In this document: piece after piece, positions 19,666-31,860 of the stretch
Layout of the letters: each line of letters starts with the position of its first letter
Position numbering within the stretch: the stretch's first letter is position 1
Assembly: GCA_047967505.1 (NCBI GenBank)
Contig: CM106539.1
Length of the DNA stretch: 64,000 nt
Direction: 5' to 3' (one strand)
DNA from: Dipteris shenzhenensis
Lineage: Eukaryota > Polypodiophyta > Polypodiopsida > Gleicheniales
Translations under genes and position numbers: made by a program
Notes under the pieces: generated by a model
What the model was told of the DNA's origin: nothing
Database searches by the model: none
Seen by the model: the letters and a program-made list of their open reading frames with translations, nothing else

Positions 19666-20919
19666 TCACAACTCTTGTGATGCTTCTAGTGGAGACTCTG
19701 GCAACTCTTCGGACGCTTCCAATGGAGGCTGTGGTACTGTAGATGTACACTCGGTCTCTACTTCTTTTGTAGTATGTAGTGCTTTCGGAGTAGACTCAGT
19801 ATCCTCTTCCTTAAATGCAAGCGGAGGCGGTGGCAACTCTTCTGATGCTTCCAGTGGAGGCTGTGGTGCTGTAGGTGTACATTGGGTCTCTACTTCTTCT
19901 GTAGTATGCAGTGCTTTCATAGTAGACTCAGTCTCCTCTTCCTTAAAGGGAAGCTCTGGTATTGCTTCAGTTGCACGTTGTATTCTAATGGTAGCAATTA
20001 GGTCTCGAATGATTTCAGCCCTAAACAATTGTATATCCTCCTCTGAATATTTGAGCTCCAAAGAGTCTTCCGATGAGATCTGTGGCATAAGTGAGAAAAT
20101 TTCTTTGAAAATCAACATGCAGTTGTAGGCAACTCTCCACCCACAACTATGCCCATCTTCCTGCTCTACTACTAAACGCTTTTGGAAGTCTACCGAGTCT
20201 TTGTACTGTCCTGTTTCTCTGATAGCAGATACCAACTTCTCAATCGACCTGCTCATCGTGACATATTAAAAAAACTTAGTGTATCTATCACATAAGGTAC
20301 ATAATATAGAAGTAACAACAGATTAATAGAATACTTACGTTTGCACTGAGCCATGAAAGCCTGCAATGGAGTTAACAAACCAACAATAGTTGTCTTCAAG
20401 GTTCCAAACCACCAGACTCCAATGTTCCCTACACGAATAATTAAGAACCATTATTATTTAACACAATGTTGCCAGTACAAGATGAAAATAAAGGTTGCCA
20501 TGATACTTACATCTCATGATATGCCATAAATAGGACTCGCACGCCATGTAAATGTAAAGGCTGTAATAATTTACAAACATCGGCTATTGTCTTTCTGCTA
20601 TCGCTAAGTATAGGAGAAAGGAGGGAATCCAACATATACGCACGATTTTGTACGACTCTACCAAATCGTGAGATAACTAAACTGCACCAACAAATAAATG
20701 AATATTAGCTTATTAGATTTAATCAAAATAAATGAATATTAGCTTATTAGCTTATTAGATTAAATCAAAATATTGAATTATCAAGTAGAGAAAAAGTTTG
20801 TATCAAACCTGAGAATGGCCATCATAACGTTGTTATTGACCTCATTTGAAGCTCTAGAGAGAATTGAAATCTCTTCTCCCCCAAATTCAAGATACTGAGG
20901 TCTATGTTGAATCATAACC
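19666..20919 (-). CDS. Ulp1-like (C48) domain 3 and C-terminal tail of the fusion gene
   Basis: The end of the 465-nt exon, then exons of 171, 90 and 583 nt. His is in MEHWSLVVWNLE, Asn in CWFVNSIAGFH, and Gln/Cys in VEQEDGHSCGWRV. The tail after about aa 1830 holds two imperfect copies of a motif like STMKALHTTEEVETQCT followed by PPLEASEELP. The gene ends with TGA at 19666. Confidence 0.78.
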
Positions 20920-23900
20920 CTAACATTAAAAGAGCTTCCCAATTCTTTTAATGAGGCCATGTTTGTAGAGTTGAGGTCATCTATCCTCTTTGACTCTTTG
21001 ATGGCATTCATTTCGCAATCAATGATTGCTCGAATGGTACATGTTATAAATGCATAGAGATGCAAATCCGTATATGTTGATAGTGTGGTGTCATTTTGCA
21101 TCTCAAAAATTTGACCAAGTACCAAAAAGCAATTGTAGCCCACCCTCCATCCACAATTATAGATGTGGCTATTATCTTGATGTGATACCTGACATGTTAT
21201 ATACTCTATTTGTTGTGCCAAGTCACATTGCCGCATTACTATGTCGATAGCATCTACTAATTTTCGAGCTGATCTGCATATCAAAACATATAACAACAGT
21301 GAATATGTGCATTGCATATCAATCTACATGTCAAGAAGTGACAACAAGTGTAGTCTATACTTACTCTAACACATTGCCATGGACGGATGTCATTGAGTTT
21401 GCAAAGAAGCACTTCTTCGCAAGGATGTCCACGACTACCAGACTCCAATGTGAGCTGCATTATCAATAAAGAATAATTACTGTGTTTGAGACAATTCTAG
21501 CAAATGCAATAGGAAAAACAAGTAGGGTTTGATGCTTACTTCTCATAATATGCTGTAAAAATAACTCGTGCGTCATTCATAGGAATGTGCTTCAACCACT
21601 TGCAAACATTCTCTATGGTTTCTTCTTTGTTGATAAGCACTTCCGAAATACGAGGATCGAGCATATATGAAACGCTTTGTATATTTTGCGGAAAATTTGC
21701 TATAACATTGCTATATTTAAAAAAAAAGTATTAGCTTCTTGGGTTTAATCAAAATAAGCAAAGTATAAAGCCAAGGAAAAGGCTGCATCAAACCTGAGGA
21801 TGGTTGTAATGACTTTGACATTAACCTCATTCTTAGGATTCAAGAGGATTGAAATCTCTTCTTCACCAAATTCAAAAAAATGAGGTTGTTGTCGAATTAA
21901 CAACATAGCAGTGAATGAACTTCCAATCTGCTCCAATAGATTCATATTTTTATGACTCATCTTATTGAGGGAGTAGTCTACATCGTATTCTTCTTCACTT
22001 GCTATGTCCTCCACATCCTCCTTCTGCCATAAAAATATAAAAAAGTTATGCGATGTACACATCCCAAATAAAGGCTTAAACAAGCAGATAAGGTTTCATA
22101 TATGCTTTCATTAGTGTAAGTCTCTCCTCTGCTTGGAGCAAAAATTTAAAAAGGTTTCATACACGCTTTCATTAGAGTGAGTCTCTCCTTCTCTTGGATG
22201 AAAAATTTAAAAAGTTATGAGATTTACACATCCCAAATAAAAATAATGGTTTAAATAATCATAGAAGTATAAAGATAGCATGCTTTCATTAGACAAGTTA
22301 TGAGATTTATACATCCCAAATAAAATTAATGGTTTAAATAATTATAAAAGTATAAAGATAGTATGCTTTCATTAAACTCATTCTCTTCTCCTTTTGGAGG
22401 AAAATATAAAAAAGTTATGAGATTTATACATCCCACTTAAAGGCTGGAACAAGTATACAAGTATAAAGATAAGGTTTTATACATGCTGCAATGTAGTCAT
22501 ATTTTCATGTTGTTTCCCAATGGTAGTAATTAGATGCTGAATACTCTCAGCCCGAAATGCTAGCAGATCAGCTTCTGTATATGATTCCATTTTGACTGGT
22601 AACTCCAGATCAAAAATCTCTCTAAGAAACAACATGCAGTTGTAGGCGACTCTCCACCCACAACTGTGTCCATCTTTTTGCTCCACTGGCAGACGTCTTT
22701 TGAATTCTACTTGATCTTGTTGCTCCGTGGTTGTTCTGACAGCAGATACTAGCCGATATGCAGCACTGTCCAGCATGACATATGAAATATATTAATATGT
22801 CATGATCATAAGATACAAAATAAGAAAGTATCAAAAATATTAAGAGAATAATTACCTTGGGGAGTTGGCATGATAGCCTTCTATTGAATTCACAAACCAT
22901 AAATGGTTGAGTTCAAGGTCCCAGAAGATCAGACTCCAATGTGAGCTACACGACCAGAATAAAAATGATTATTGTTTTACACAAACTTGCCAAAGAAATA
23001 GTAAAAATAAGGTTAGAGTTGATACTTACGCCTCATGATAAGGCATTAAGATGACTCGCACCCCATCTAAATTCAAAGGGCTTAACCAGGTACAGACATC
23101 TTCTATAGTCTTTTGAGGAGAGCTAAGAATAGAAGAAAGGAGAGCATCGAGCATGTAGACACGATGCTGCACTGTACTAGGAAGTTGAGAAATAACTACA
23201 CTGCACCAAGAAATAAACAAACATTAGCTCATAGAATTGATTTGCATTCTGCACTAGGAAACTGATATATAACTGAACTGTGAATAAATAAACAAATGTT
23301 AGCTTATTGAAGTAGCAATAAATAAATAAACATTACCTGAGAATGGCCAAGATAACATTGTCATTAACCTCTTTTAAAGGATTGGAGAGGATTGAAACCT
23401 CCTCTCTACCAAAGCTTAAATACTGAGGTTCTCGTTTCAAAACGATCTTAACTTGAAATGAGCTCTCCATTTTATCTAATGCAGCTAAATTTGATTTTTC
23501 AATCAAATTTAGAGGTGGTTGCATTGTTGAAGTGGAAGGGAGTGCCTCCGTATTGACTTCATCCATTTCTTCTCCCTCTATTGCCTGTAAATAAATATGA
23601 GAGATTAGAGTCATTATCTTTAAATTTAAATCTTATTTAAAAAATTGTATTTAGTTGAGAAATAGAGAGTTCATACCGCTAAGTATTGTCGTAGTGGCCT
23701 TTTTTCATAACCCTGAGAGCCATAATTATCAAAGAGGGCATCATCATATTTGTCTTCATCCACCAACCTCTCTGTGAATGGTTCATGTAAGTCCATCTTT
23801 TCATCATTAACAACTGGGACATTATGATCTTCAAGGTAATCATCCATGTCATCGGTGTCCTTGTGGTCTATCTCTTTTTCATAGCCTGTGGTTAGATCTG

Positions 23901-26886
23901 CTTGAAGCTGGAAATAGGCCATGAAATGCTTATTTTCAATAATATTGGTGGAGTTGCCTTTTCTTAGGAGATCCTCAAATAAATATCCCATCCTGCACAA
24001 GGTGACCTCCCAACCTGCCGGCAGCAAATTCTCCATCATGGTAAGCAAGAGACTCCCACTTTTTGCAGGACTTCCGTAGTTGTTTTTCTGATAATGTATG
24101 GACCTGGGAATATCTTGCTCTTCTAGCATCAATCTCAAATTATTTGAATTCCCTCTTATGTTCTTTTGTAAAGAGTGATCAGGGTTGGGACTCCGCATAC
24201 ATAGAAAGAATGATTCAAGAGTTTGAATCGCTATGCCACATTCTCTCTTGCCTCTCTTTGCTGCATAAACACCACTATAGATCTTCAAATCTGATGAATA
24301 TGCTCGCTCTAGAGTAACCTGCATGGCTTCTTTGTCTTTTTTATCAACAAATATGACAATGTTACAAATCGCCACTTTGCTAATGGTGGTATATACTATT
24401 CTATCAATGAAGTTATGGATATCATCGCTAGAAACTTCATTGATAAAGAATAGTTGTGGCTTATCCCATGCTGACTCATTCTTAAAGAAGTCATCTTCTG
24501 AGACTCCCCTGAAGTTGACAAGCTTTCCAGACTCTGCCGTAACCTCTACATTGAATTGAAAGCTTTGGTGCATATCTGTTGGCATTCTTATCTCGCTGAT
24601 TAATCTTTCCACATATGCAACCACCTGTTGTGGGATCTCTTTTCTCATATAAGAGGTTACTATTTCCGACCCATCTTCATCCTTTTTAATCCACCTGTTG
24701 GCCCATAGCTTTACCTTGGGTGTTGACAAAGAAGCTATATGCTTCACCACATTATAGTCAATGTTGCAATGAGTAAGTGGAATTTGTTTCTCTGACAGCA
24801 AATACTTGATGGCACTATGCACTGCATCACGCCTCACCTGTACATTGATGCATTCTTCCATGCAGTGGTCTTTGTCTTTTTTTCCAAAAAACCATTCTTT
24901 CTTTAAAATTCTTTGTGCTGCCATGGATGCATACTTATCAGGTAAGTACTTTACAGGCCTCCACATCCTTGCCGTCAACTCCTTCTTATCCATTACCTTT
25001 GACTTGCCGGAGATAAACAAAGGAGCTTCATAGGTCAGCTGTCCACGCTCACAAGCAATGCACGTTTCAAGCATCTCATTGAACACTTCAACAGGACGAA
25101 AGATGATAGAAGTATAGTCGGCATATCTGTCCCTCACCACCTTGAGGCTTGTCATACTTTCTTCCCGCTCTTGGGTTCCCCTAGGCACAACTGCACTCAA
25201 AGAAGTATAAAAGTTTGTGAGTGTGTCGGCGTCTGCTTTTGTGACCTTTCGCTTCAAATCAGGATTTGGGGAACCAAATGTTGTCCATATCACCCTTGCC
25301 TTCTGTAAGACCTCTGATGTTGAGGATATCTTACGCTTTCCATGGACATAATGATTAAGTCTTTCGGACTCAATCAAATACTTAATCTCATGCTTGAATA
25401 TACAGATCGTTGCAGGATAATAATGGAATGAGCTTATCTTTACAAATTGTTCTGGAGTGAGTCTTTTGCCCTCCTTTGCTTCCCTTGCGATCTGATTACA
25501 AGCATAAGCCCAATGTTGACCATCAATGGGCTGGAATCTGCAATGAAGGAGAAATTCCTTCTTGACTTCCTTTAGCATATTCTCTCCTTGTGCCTCTTCG
25601 CCTCGTTCATGTGGAATATTTTTTAGAGTGTTTTTAAAGAATTGACTGAAGATCTCCTCAAAATGTGTAGGCCCTGTAAATGTTATTTGATCCAGAAAAC
25701 TATTTTTGGTTGGACAAAACATTATTGGGCGCAAGACCACATTACTTGCCACAGGTTTCTTGCCATCTCTCAAAGCCTCGTATATTTGCATTGCATAGGA
25801 TATATCAAGGCTTCGGCTATTAGTAAACAGAGCTGCAGCTTCCACATCTTTGGCATTCACAAACCACGTCCTTTGACCCCAGATATATCCCACATCATCA
25901 TCTGTAACTGCTTCATTAAGACGCAGATTAAGATTTTTAATTGATGTGAGTTCATCTTGATCATCTTCAGCCTCGGATTCTGAGTCTTCTTCATCTTTCT
26001 CTTTTTTTGACCGTTTTTCATCCACATTATCTTTCTCTACAGTGGGACGATGTCTTTTCTTACTGCTTGGAACCGTGGCTCTTGCAGTACTAGCCTTTTG
26101 CATTTCACGTCGTGGCTTGCTAGCAAGAGCTTCTAGCATAACTGCAGTGGATCGACCTTGATCTTCTTCAATTTTTGCTAATTCCCGTGCACTCAAGGCT
26201 TGTTTTTCATCATCCTTAGTTACATTCACCATTTCTGGCTCTACAAGTTTGCGCTCATCTTCTACAGGTTTGTGACAGTGTGCCTGTTCTTCTTGTCCCT
26301 GCATTGAAGTCTGAGCTTTTTGATCTCCTTCATGTGATGATTCTTGCATATGGAGAGCATATTCTGCATCCTGAAAGTATTCAAGCATTATCTTTGCATG
26401 CATCCTTTTTGCCACCACACTAGGAAATTGCTCCCAAGTATATGAAAGAGTCTCCAATGCCCTTTGCAACTCTGGAAACTTTGATGGTTGAGGAGGAGGC
26501 ATCACAAAGGTCTTTGCGTCTCTCCTTGACACAATAAAATGCATACCGCCAACTTCAGGATCTGAACTCTTTGTTAAAATATCCACAAAGGTGTCTTTTC
26601 GCTGAATTATTATGCCTACTACAAGGCTTGAAGTCATATCTTTTTTGAAGAAAGTAGCATCCCATGGATCTTCAACACCATTGAACTCCCTTTTTGACAT
26701 AAGTAGAAAGAGTCTCTTTTCCTTTTGATGAAGAAACCAGGCTCTTCTACCCATGTGATATCGAGTCCACCTACCAAAGCCATTGGGGCTATATTCCTTT
26801 CCTTTGAAATTCAAAGTGACATCAGAAACCCATTCTCTGATCTCAGAGTCATCTAGCATAGCCATCACATTAGCTGATTGCTCCAT
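19666..26886 (-). CDS. ParB-like / pseudo-DNA-methyltransferase / triple Ulp1-like (C48) fusion, 12 exons
   Basis: My exon model: 26886-23677, 23584-23337, 23200-23030, 22945-22856, 22765-22483, 22023-21794, 21710-21540, 21454-21365, 21273-20809, 20681-20511, 20428-20339, 20248-19666. All introns are GT..AG and all phases agree; the sum is 5,802 nt, 1,933 codons plus TGA with no internal stop. The start ATG lies 5 nt after a CTTGTAG acceptor, implying a 5' UTR intron. Domain order: N-terminal unknown region; charged linker (aa about 200-330); ParB-like DGQHW (about 455); degenerate methyltransferase-like region (about 810-990); three Ulp1-like domains (His about 1212, 1470, 1712; Cys about 1276, 1538, 1775); repetitive acidic tail. 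Known Ulp1 proteins process SUMO; activity here is inference. Confidence 0.8.
20920..22023 (-). CDS. Ulp1-like (C48) domain 2 of the fusion gene
   Basis: Exons of 230, 171 and 90 nt, then the first part of a 465-nt exon. His is in SSHWSLVVVDI, Asn replaces Asp in FFANSMTSVH, and Cys is in IYNCGWRVGYN. The segment before Cys is three residues longer and the Gln is displaced (SHQDNSHIYNC), so this copy may be inactive. The linker to domain 3 is in the same exon, unlike the intron between domains 1 and 2. Confidence 0.75.
22483..23584 (-). CDS. Ulp1-like (C48) domain 1 of the fusion gene
   Basis: Four exons (248, 171, 90 and 283 nt). Family features in order: the N-terminal EEVSILSNPLKEVNDNVILAI region equivalent to the WLND helix of Ulp1; YMLDALLSSIL; PYHEASHWSLIFWDLE with the catalytic His; LWFVNSIEGYH where Ulp1 has Asp (here Asn); EQKDGHSCGWRV with the oxyanion Gln six residues before the catalytic Cys. 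The Cys/His/Gln set is kept while Asp is replaced by Asn. Confidence 0.8.
23677..26886 (-). CDS. Exon 1 of the fusion gene: ParB-like and methyltransferase-like core
   Basis: One long exon of 3,210 nt. A basic/acidic linker (KKRHRPTVEKDN...SKKEKDEEDSESE) looks like a nuclear-localisation region. The motif FQPIDGQHWAYACNQ is the DGQHR signature of ParB/sulfiredoxin-fold domains with R changed to W. The C-terminal part aligns in order with the sister gene at 47080-49937 (VQVRRDA versus MQIKRDA; a beta strand before a conserved helix; then SLLLTMMENLLPAGWEV where a SAM-binding motif I should be). The glycine-rich loop is missing here, so methyl transfer is unlikely. The donor is GTATGA at 23676; the next exon joins in phase 0. 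Confidence 0.75.
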
Positions 26887-26889
26887 AAT

Positions 26890-27840
26890 CCTACAAGAAA
26901 AGATAATGAAGAATTTAGATACATACAAGTAAAGTACAATATACAACCCTTGATACAATAAATGTGGAAAATAGCCCAAAAGGCTTTACAAGGCTTCATA
27001 TGGCAATAAATGTGGGAAATAGCCTAAAAGGCTTTACAAGGCTTAAATATTTGTACAAATGTAAAAGAATTAGCCAATAAAGCTTTACAAGTAATATAAA
27101 ATGTCGTCTAGTGATAAAGCTTCAATCTTCGTGAAGATTCATGTAATCTGTCCATCCATTGATATCTGAGCACTGATACCCAACTGTTGCAATCTATCCA
27201 CTAAAAACTGTTCCACTGATATCCACTTATGCAGCCCACATGATATCCACTTATGCATCCCACTGATACTCGTTAATTAGTGAATGGTCGGGATGGTCGG
27301 GTTTATTACAAGGCGCTTCATATGACAATAAATGTAAAAAATAGCATAAAAGGCTTTACAAGGATTTTTATGACAATAAATGAGCTTAAATATTTATACA
27401 AATGCAATAAAAATAACCAATAATCATCAAGCTCCAATATGTCCCATGACATGTAATCTGTCCACTGATATATGCAATCTGTCCACTGATATCTGCTCAT
27501 GCAATCTGTCCACTGATATTTGCTCATGCAATCTGCCCACTGATAAACTTCTTGGTAAATGGTAAAAGGTCTTATTTAATAGCATGTTATGAGTGTTAAA
27601 CCGCATGTGAGCGAAGGGACTGACAACGAATAGGAACTAGTTAGAAAAATTTGAGCATGGCTTCGATTGGCAACTTGGAGAATTGTCTCTCCTCTAAGGC
27701 AATCTAATCTATGCTAAACTATGCTAAACCAACCGTCGAAGCGAAGAAAAGCAATAAATAATTTCTTTTTCTGTGTTCATTTTAATGTGCTGGGGTTTAA
27801 GAGGCTTAAATATGCAAAAGAAGGGGTTGTGATGTAGAGG
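26890..27840. other. Upstream region of the fusion gene, no ORF
   Basis: Contains the putative 5' UTR intron acceptor, two or three copies of an AAATAGCATAAAAGGCTTTACAAGG segment (26970, 27010, 27340), and tandem CAATCTGTCCACTGATAT motifs (27460-27545). A promoter probably lies here but I cannot fix it. Confidence 0.45.
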
Positions 27841-27979
27841 CTAAACCTGCATGTGATATAAATAAAGAACAAGTATCTAAAGAAAAGTTAACATTTTTCA
27901 ATTTAAAAGATGAATATATATAAAAACATTATCTCACTTTCAAAATAAACCATAAATTCACTCTTTTATAATTTTTTAA

Positions 27980-28020
27980 AAGTATAATATAAAGTATGTA
28001 AATATATAAAACTCTCTTTA

Positions 28021-28057
<37 letters not shown>

Positions 28058-28582
28058 CCTAAATCTCTTTGCAGCCATAGTCAAGACACCTCATTCTCTC
28101 TCTTAATCTCTCTCTCTCTCTCTATAACTCTTAAGTATTTTTCATTCCTCTCTCTCTCTCCCTCTCTCTCCCTCTCTCTCTTTCTCTCTCCCTCTCTCTC
28201 TTTCTCTCTCTCTCCCTCTCTCTCCCTACTCTCTCCCTCCCTCAAGGAGCCACGGTCCCCAAGAGAAGCCAAGGTCCCCAAGAGACCGGCTTCTCTCTCT
28301 TAATCTCTCTCCCTCTCTCTCCTCTCTCTTTCTTTCTCTCCCTACTCTTCTCTCTCATTTAAAAATATAATATAAAAGATGTAAATATATAAAACTCTCT
28401 TTACTTTCTCTCTCTCTCTCTCTCTCCTCCTAAATCTCCTTGTAGTCATAGTCAAGACACCTCATTCTCTCTCTTAATCTCTCTCTCTCTCTCTTTGACA
28501 ACTCTTAAGTATTTTTCTCTCTATCCTCATCCCACTTATTCTCTCTCTCCCTCTCTCTCCCTCTAGCACAGAAGTTTCATTC

Positions 28583-28613
<31 letters not shown>

Positions 28614-28830
28614 TCTCTCCCTAAGTCTCCCTCTTCTCTTCTCTCTCTCTCTCTCTTTTCCTCTCTCCTCTCGCCACGTTTCATTCCTATAAACTTTCTC
28701 TCTCTCCCTCTCTCTCTTTCTCTCTCCCTCTCTCTCCCTACTCTCTCCCTCCCTCAAGTAGCCACGGCCCCCAAGAGACCCGCTTCTCTCTCTTAATCTC
28801 TCTCCCCCTCTCTCCTCACTCCTTACCAGC
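27980..28830. repeat. CT-rich microsatellite region with an internal duplication
   Basis: Long (CT)n and CCCTCTCTCT tracts. A segment with ATATAAAACTCTCTTTACTT and CATAGTCAAGACACCTCATT occurs at about 28000-28150 and again at 28385-28510. Confidence 0.85.
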
Positions 28831-29125
28831 TTCTCTCTCTTAATCTCTCTCTGCCTCTCTCCTCTCTCTTTCTTTCCCTCCCTACTCTTCTCTCTCTTAA
28901 TCTCTCTCCGCCTCTCTCCTCTCTCTTTCTTTCCCTCCCTACTCTTCTCTCTCTTAATCTCTCTCCGCCTCTCTCCTCTCTCTTTCTTTCCCTCCCTACT
29001 CTTCTCTCTCTTAATCTCTCTCCGCCTCTCTCCTCTCTCTTTCTTTCCCTCCCTACTCTTCTCTCTCTTAATCTCTCTCCGCCTCTCTCCTCTCTCTTTC
29101 TTTCCCTCCCTACTCTTCTCTCTCA
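28830..29125. repeat. 57-bp pyrimidine minisatellite, about 5 copies
   Basis: The unit includes TAATCTCTCTCCGCCTCTCTC and TTTCTTTCCCTCCCTACTC, with an exact 57-bp period from about 28843. Because 57 is a multiple of three, the minus strand remains open as a 19-residue Arg/Glu/Lys repeat, which I do not call as a gene. Confidence 0.9.
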
Positions 29126-29223
29126 TTTAAGGAGCCCCTATTCTCTGTGTGAATCTCTCTCTCTCTCTCTCCCTCTCTTAAGGAGCCCCTCTTCTCTCTC
29201 TTAATTTCTCTCTTTCCCTCCCT

Positions 29224-29403
29224 CCCTATTCTCCCATTTCTCAAATTTACAAACTCGAATATAAATAAAAAACTAATTAAAATAGAACTCAAAAACTCAA
29301 ATAAGAAACTAATCCCTATTCTCCCATTTCTCAAATTTACAAACTCGAATATAAATAAAAAACTAATTAAAATAGAACTCAAAAACTCAAATAAGAAACT
29401 AAT
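29224..29403. repeat. 90-bp direct repeat, two copies
   Basis: CCCTATTCTCCCATTTCTC starts at 29224 and again at 29314; the two 90-bp copies look identical. Confidence 0.9.
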
Positions 29404-30369
29404 TTAAAAAGAATTGTAATGCCTTCTAAAAGACCACCCTCCTCAAAAACTTTAAGAATAAACTAATTGAAAAAGAATTATAAGTAAAGAAAAAGAATTA
29501 CAATACGAATTTTAAGAAATAGAACTCAAAAACCTTAACAAGAAACTAATTGAAAAGAATTACAAGACGAATAAAAAAGAATGCAAGTACCTGGAAAAAG
29601 TGAAAAAAGTAAGGCTCGGCTTATCCTTTCTCTTCCGCTCTTGGTTGCTTCAATGAAACGAGGAGAGAGTTAAAACTAGTCCACTCCTACACATAAATTT
29701 GAATTTTCAAAAAAGAGAGGGAAATTTGAATTCATTATAAATTTGAATTCAAATTTGTGTTCAACATTCTTCTTATACTTTCTTCTTATACGTTCCTTTT
29801 GAATTCAAATTTATGTTCAACATTCTTCTTGATACTTTCTTCAACATTCTTCTCGATTCTTGTAAGTCCTTTTCATTCTCGTAAGTCCTTTTCATGTAAG
29901 TCCTTTTCATTCTCGTACGTCCTTTTCATTCTTCTCGTAAGTCAAATCTTATTTTTCGTTCTTGCTCGTGATAGTAAGTCAAATCCTCCTCTCCCATCTC
30001 TCTCTCTCCTTCTCTCTCTCTCCTCTCTCTCCTCTCCTTCCCTCCATCCATCCCTCGACCCAATCCTCTCCTCCAACCTCCTTCCCTCCCCTCCCCTTCC
30101 TCCGCCGCCAAAACTCCTCCCTTCCCTCCGCTCTCCCTCCTTCCCCAAAATCCCTCTCCCCTCTTGCTACCCTTCCCCTCTCCCGTCGCCTAACCTCTTC
30201 CTCCCCTACCCCTTTTTCCCCCTACCCCTTTTAACCTTCCTAAATTTTCCCCACCCCCCTTGGCGACCCCCCCAACCTTTCCACCCTCTTCCCCACTCTC
30301 CCTTTGGCCCCCCCTCCCTCCTTCCTTGGCGACCCCCCCCTCCTCTCACCCAGCTCCCCCTCCGCCCTC
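29404..30369. other. AT-rich then CT/C-rich DNA, no gene
   Basis: A-rich DNA to 29600, then repeated TTCTTCT, AAGTCCTTTTCATTCTCG and finally CT/C-rich tracts. The long plus-strand frame from 29757 is Ser/Leu/Pro/Phe low complexity and not convincing. Confidence 0.5.
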
Positions 30370-31860
30370 CCTGGGGCTGGCCGCCAGCCCCCCCCTCTCC
30401 TCACTCCCTGGGCTGGCGGCCGCGGCCGCCAGCCCCCCCCCCCTCCTCTCACCCACCCCCCCCCCTTCGCAACCCACCCATCCCCCCCCTTCACCCTCCC
30501 AGCTGGCGGCCGCGGCCGCCAGCCCCCCCCCCTCTCCTCTCTCCCCCCTCCTCTCACCCAGCCCCCCCCCCTCCTCTGACCCAGCCCCTCCCCCTCTTCA
30601 CCCTCCCCCCCTCTTCCCAACCCACCCATCCCGCTCCCTGGCTGGCGGCCGCGGCCGCCAGCCCCCCCCCCTCCTCTCACCCAGTCCCCCCCCTTCTCCT
30701 TCCTCTCTCCCTAGGCTGGCGGCCGCGGCCGCCAGCCCCCCCCCCCTCCTCTCACCCACCCGCCACCCCTCCCCCCCCTTCACCCTCCTTGGCTGGCGGC
30801 CGTGGCCGCCAGCCCCCCCCCCTCTCCTCTCTCCCCCCTCCTCTCACCTAGCCCCCCCCCCTCTCCTCTCTCCCTGCCTCCCAGCTGGCGGCCGCGGCCG
30901 CCAGCCCCCCCCCCCCTCCTCTCACCCAGCCCCCCCCCTCTTCACCCTCCCCCCCTCTTCCCAACCCACCCATCCTGCTCCCTGGCTGGCGGCCGCGGCC
31001 GCCAGCCCCCCCCCCCTCCTCTCACCCACCCCCCACCCCTCCCCACCCATCTCGCTCCCTGGCTGGCGGCCGCGGCCGCCAGCCCCCCCCCCTCTCCTCT
31101 CTCCCCCCTCCTCTCACCCAGCCCCCCCCCCCTCTCCTCTCTCCCTGGGCTGGCGGCCGCAGCCGCCAGCCCCCCCCCCCTTCTCACCCACCCCCCACCC
31201 CTCCCCCCCCTCCTCTCACCCAGCCCCTCCCCCTCTTCACCCTCCCCCCCCGCTTCCCAACCCACCCCCCCCCTTCACGCTCCCTGGCTGGCGGCCGCGG
31301 CCGCCAGCCCCCCCCCTCTCACCCAGCCCCCCCCCCCCCCCCCCTCCTCTTCACCCCCCCCCCCTCTTCACCCGCCCTCCCCCCCCCTTTCGCAACCCCT
31401 CCCCCACCCCCCCTCAGCCGCTCCCCCACCCTCCCGGGCTGGCGGCCGCGGCCGCCAGCCCCCCCCCCCCCCTCCTCTTCACCCCCCCCCCCCCTCTTCA
31501 CCCGCCCCCCCCCCCTTTCGCAACCCCTCCCCCACCCCCCCTCAGCCGCTCCCCCACCCTCCCGGGCTGGCGGCCGCGGCCGCCAGCCCCCCTCCCCCCC
31601 CTCCCCCCCTCAGCCGCGCCCCTCTCCCTCCCCCTCTCCCCCCCTCTTCACCCGCCCCCCCCCTTTCGCAACCCCTCCCCCACCCCCCCTTCCCCCCCTC
31701 AGCCGCTCCCCCACCCTCCCGGGCTGGCGGCCGCGGCCGCCAGCCCCCCCTCTTCACCGCGCCCACCGCGCCCCCCCCTCCCCCTCCTCCCCCCTCCCCC
31801 CCTTCAGCCGCTCCCTCACCCTCCTTGGCTGGCGGCCGCGGCCGCCAGCCCCCCCTCTTC
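30370..31860. repeat. C-rich block with about 14 copies of a 24-bp GC palindrome
   Basis: The perfect palindrome GCTGGCGGCCGCGGCCGC plus its completion recurs near 30411, 30490, 30641, 30713, 30790 (one base changed), 30884, 30984, 31064, 31150 (one base changed), 31288, 31438, 31566, 31723 and 31831. Spacers are CCCCCCC/TCCTCTCACCCAGC tracts of 50-130 bp. Each palindrome can form a GC hairpin; the C-tracts favour G4/i-motif structures. All frames are open only because of composition (poly-Pro). Confidence 0.9.

Noticed and set aside
19666-26886. Bacterial or phage contamination because of ParB and methyltransferase similarity
   Set aside because: The gene has at least eleven GT..AG introns and Ulp1-like domains, so it is eukaryotic.
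28563-29126. 187-codon minus-strand frame with Arg/Glu/Lys repeats
   Set aside because: It is the translation of a 57-bp pyrimidine minisatellite; the period is a multiple of three, so the frame stays open by chance.
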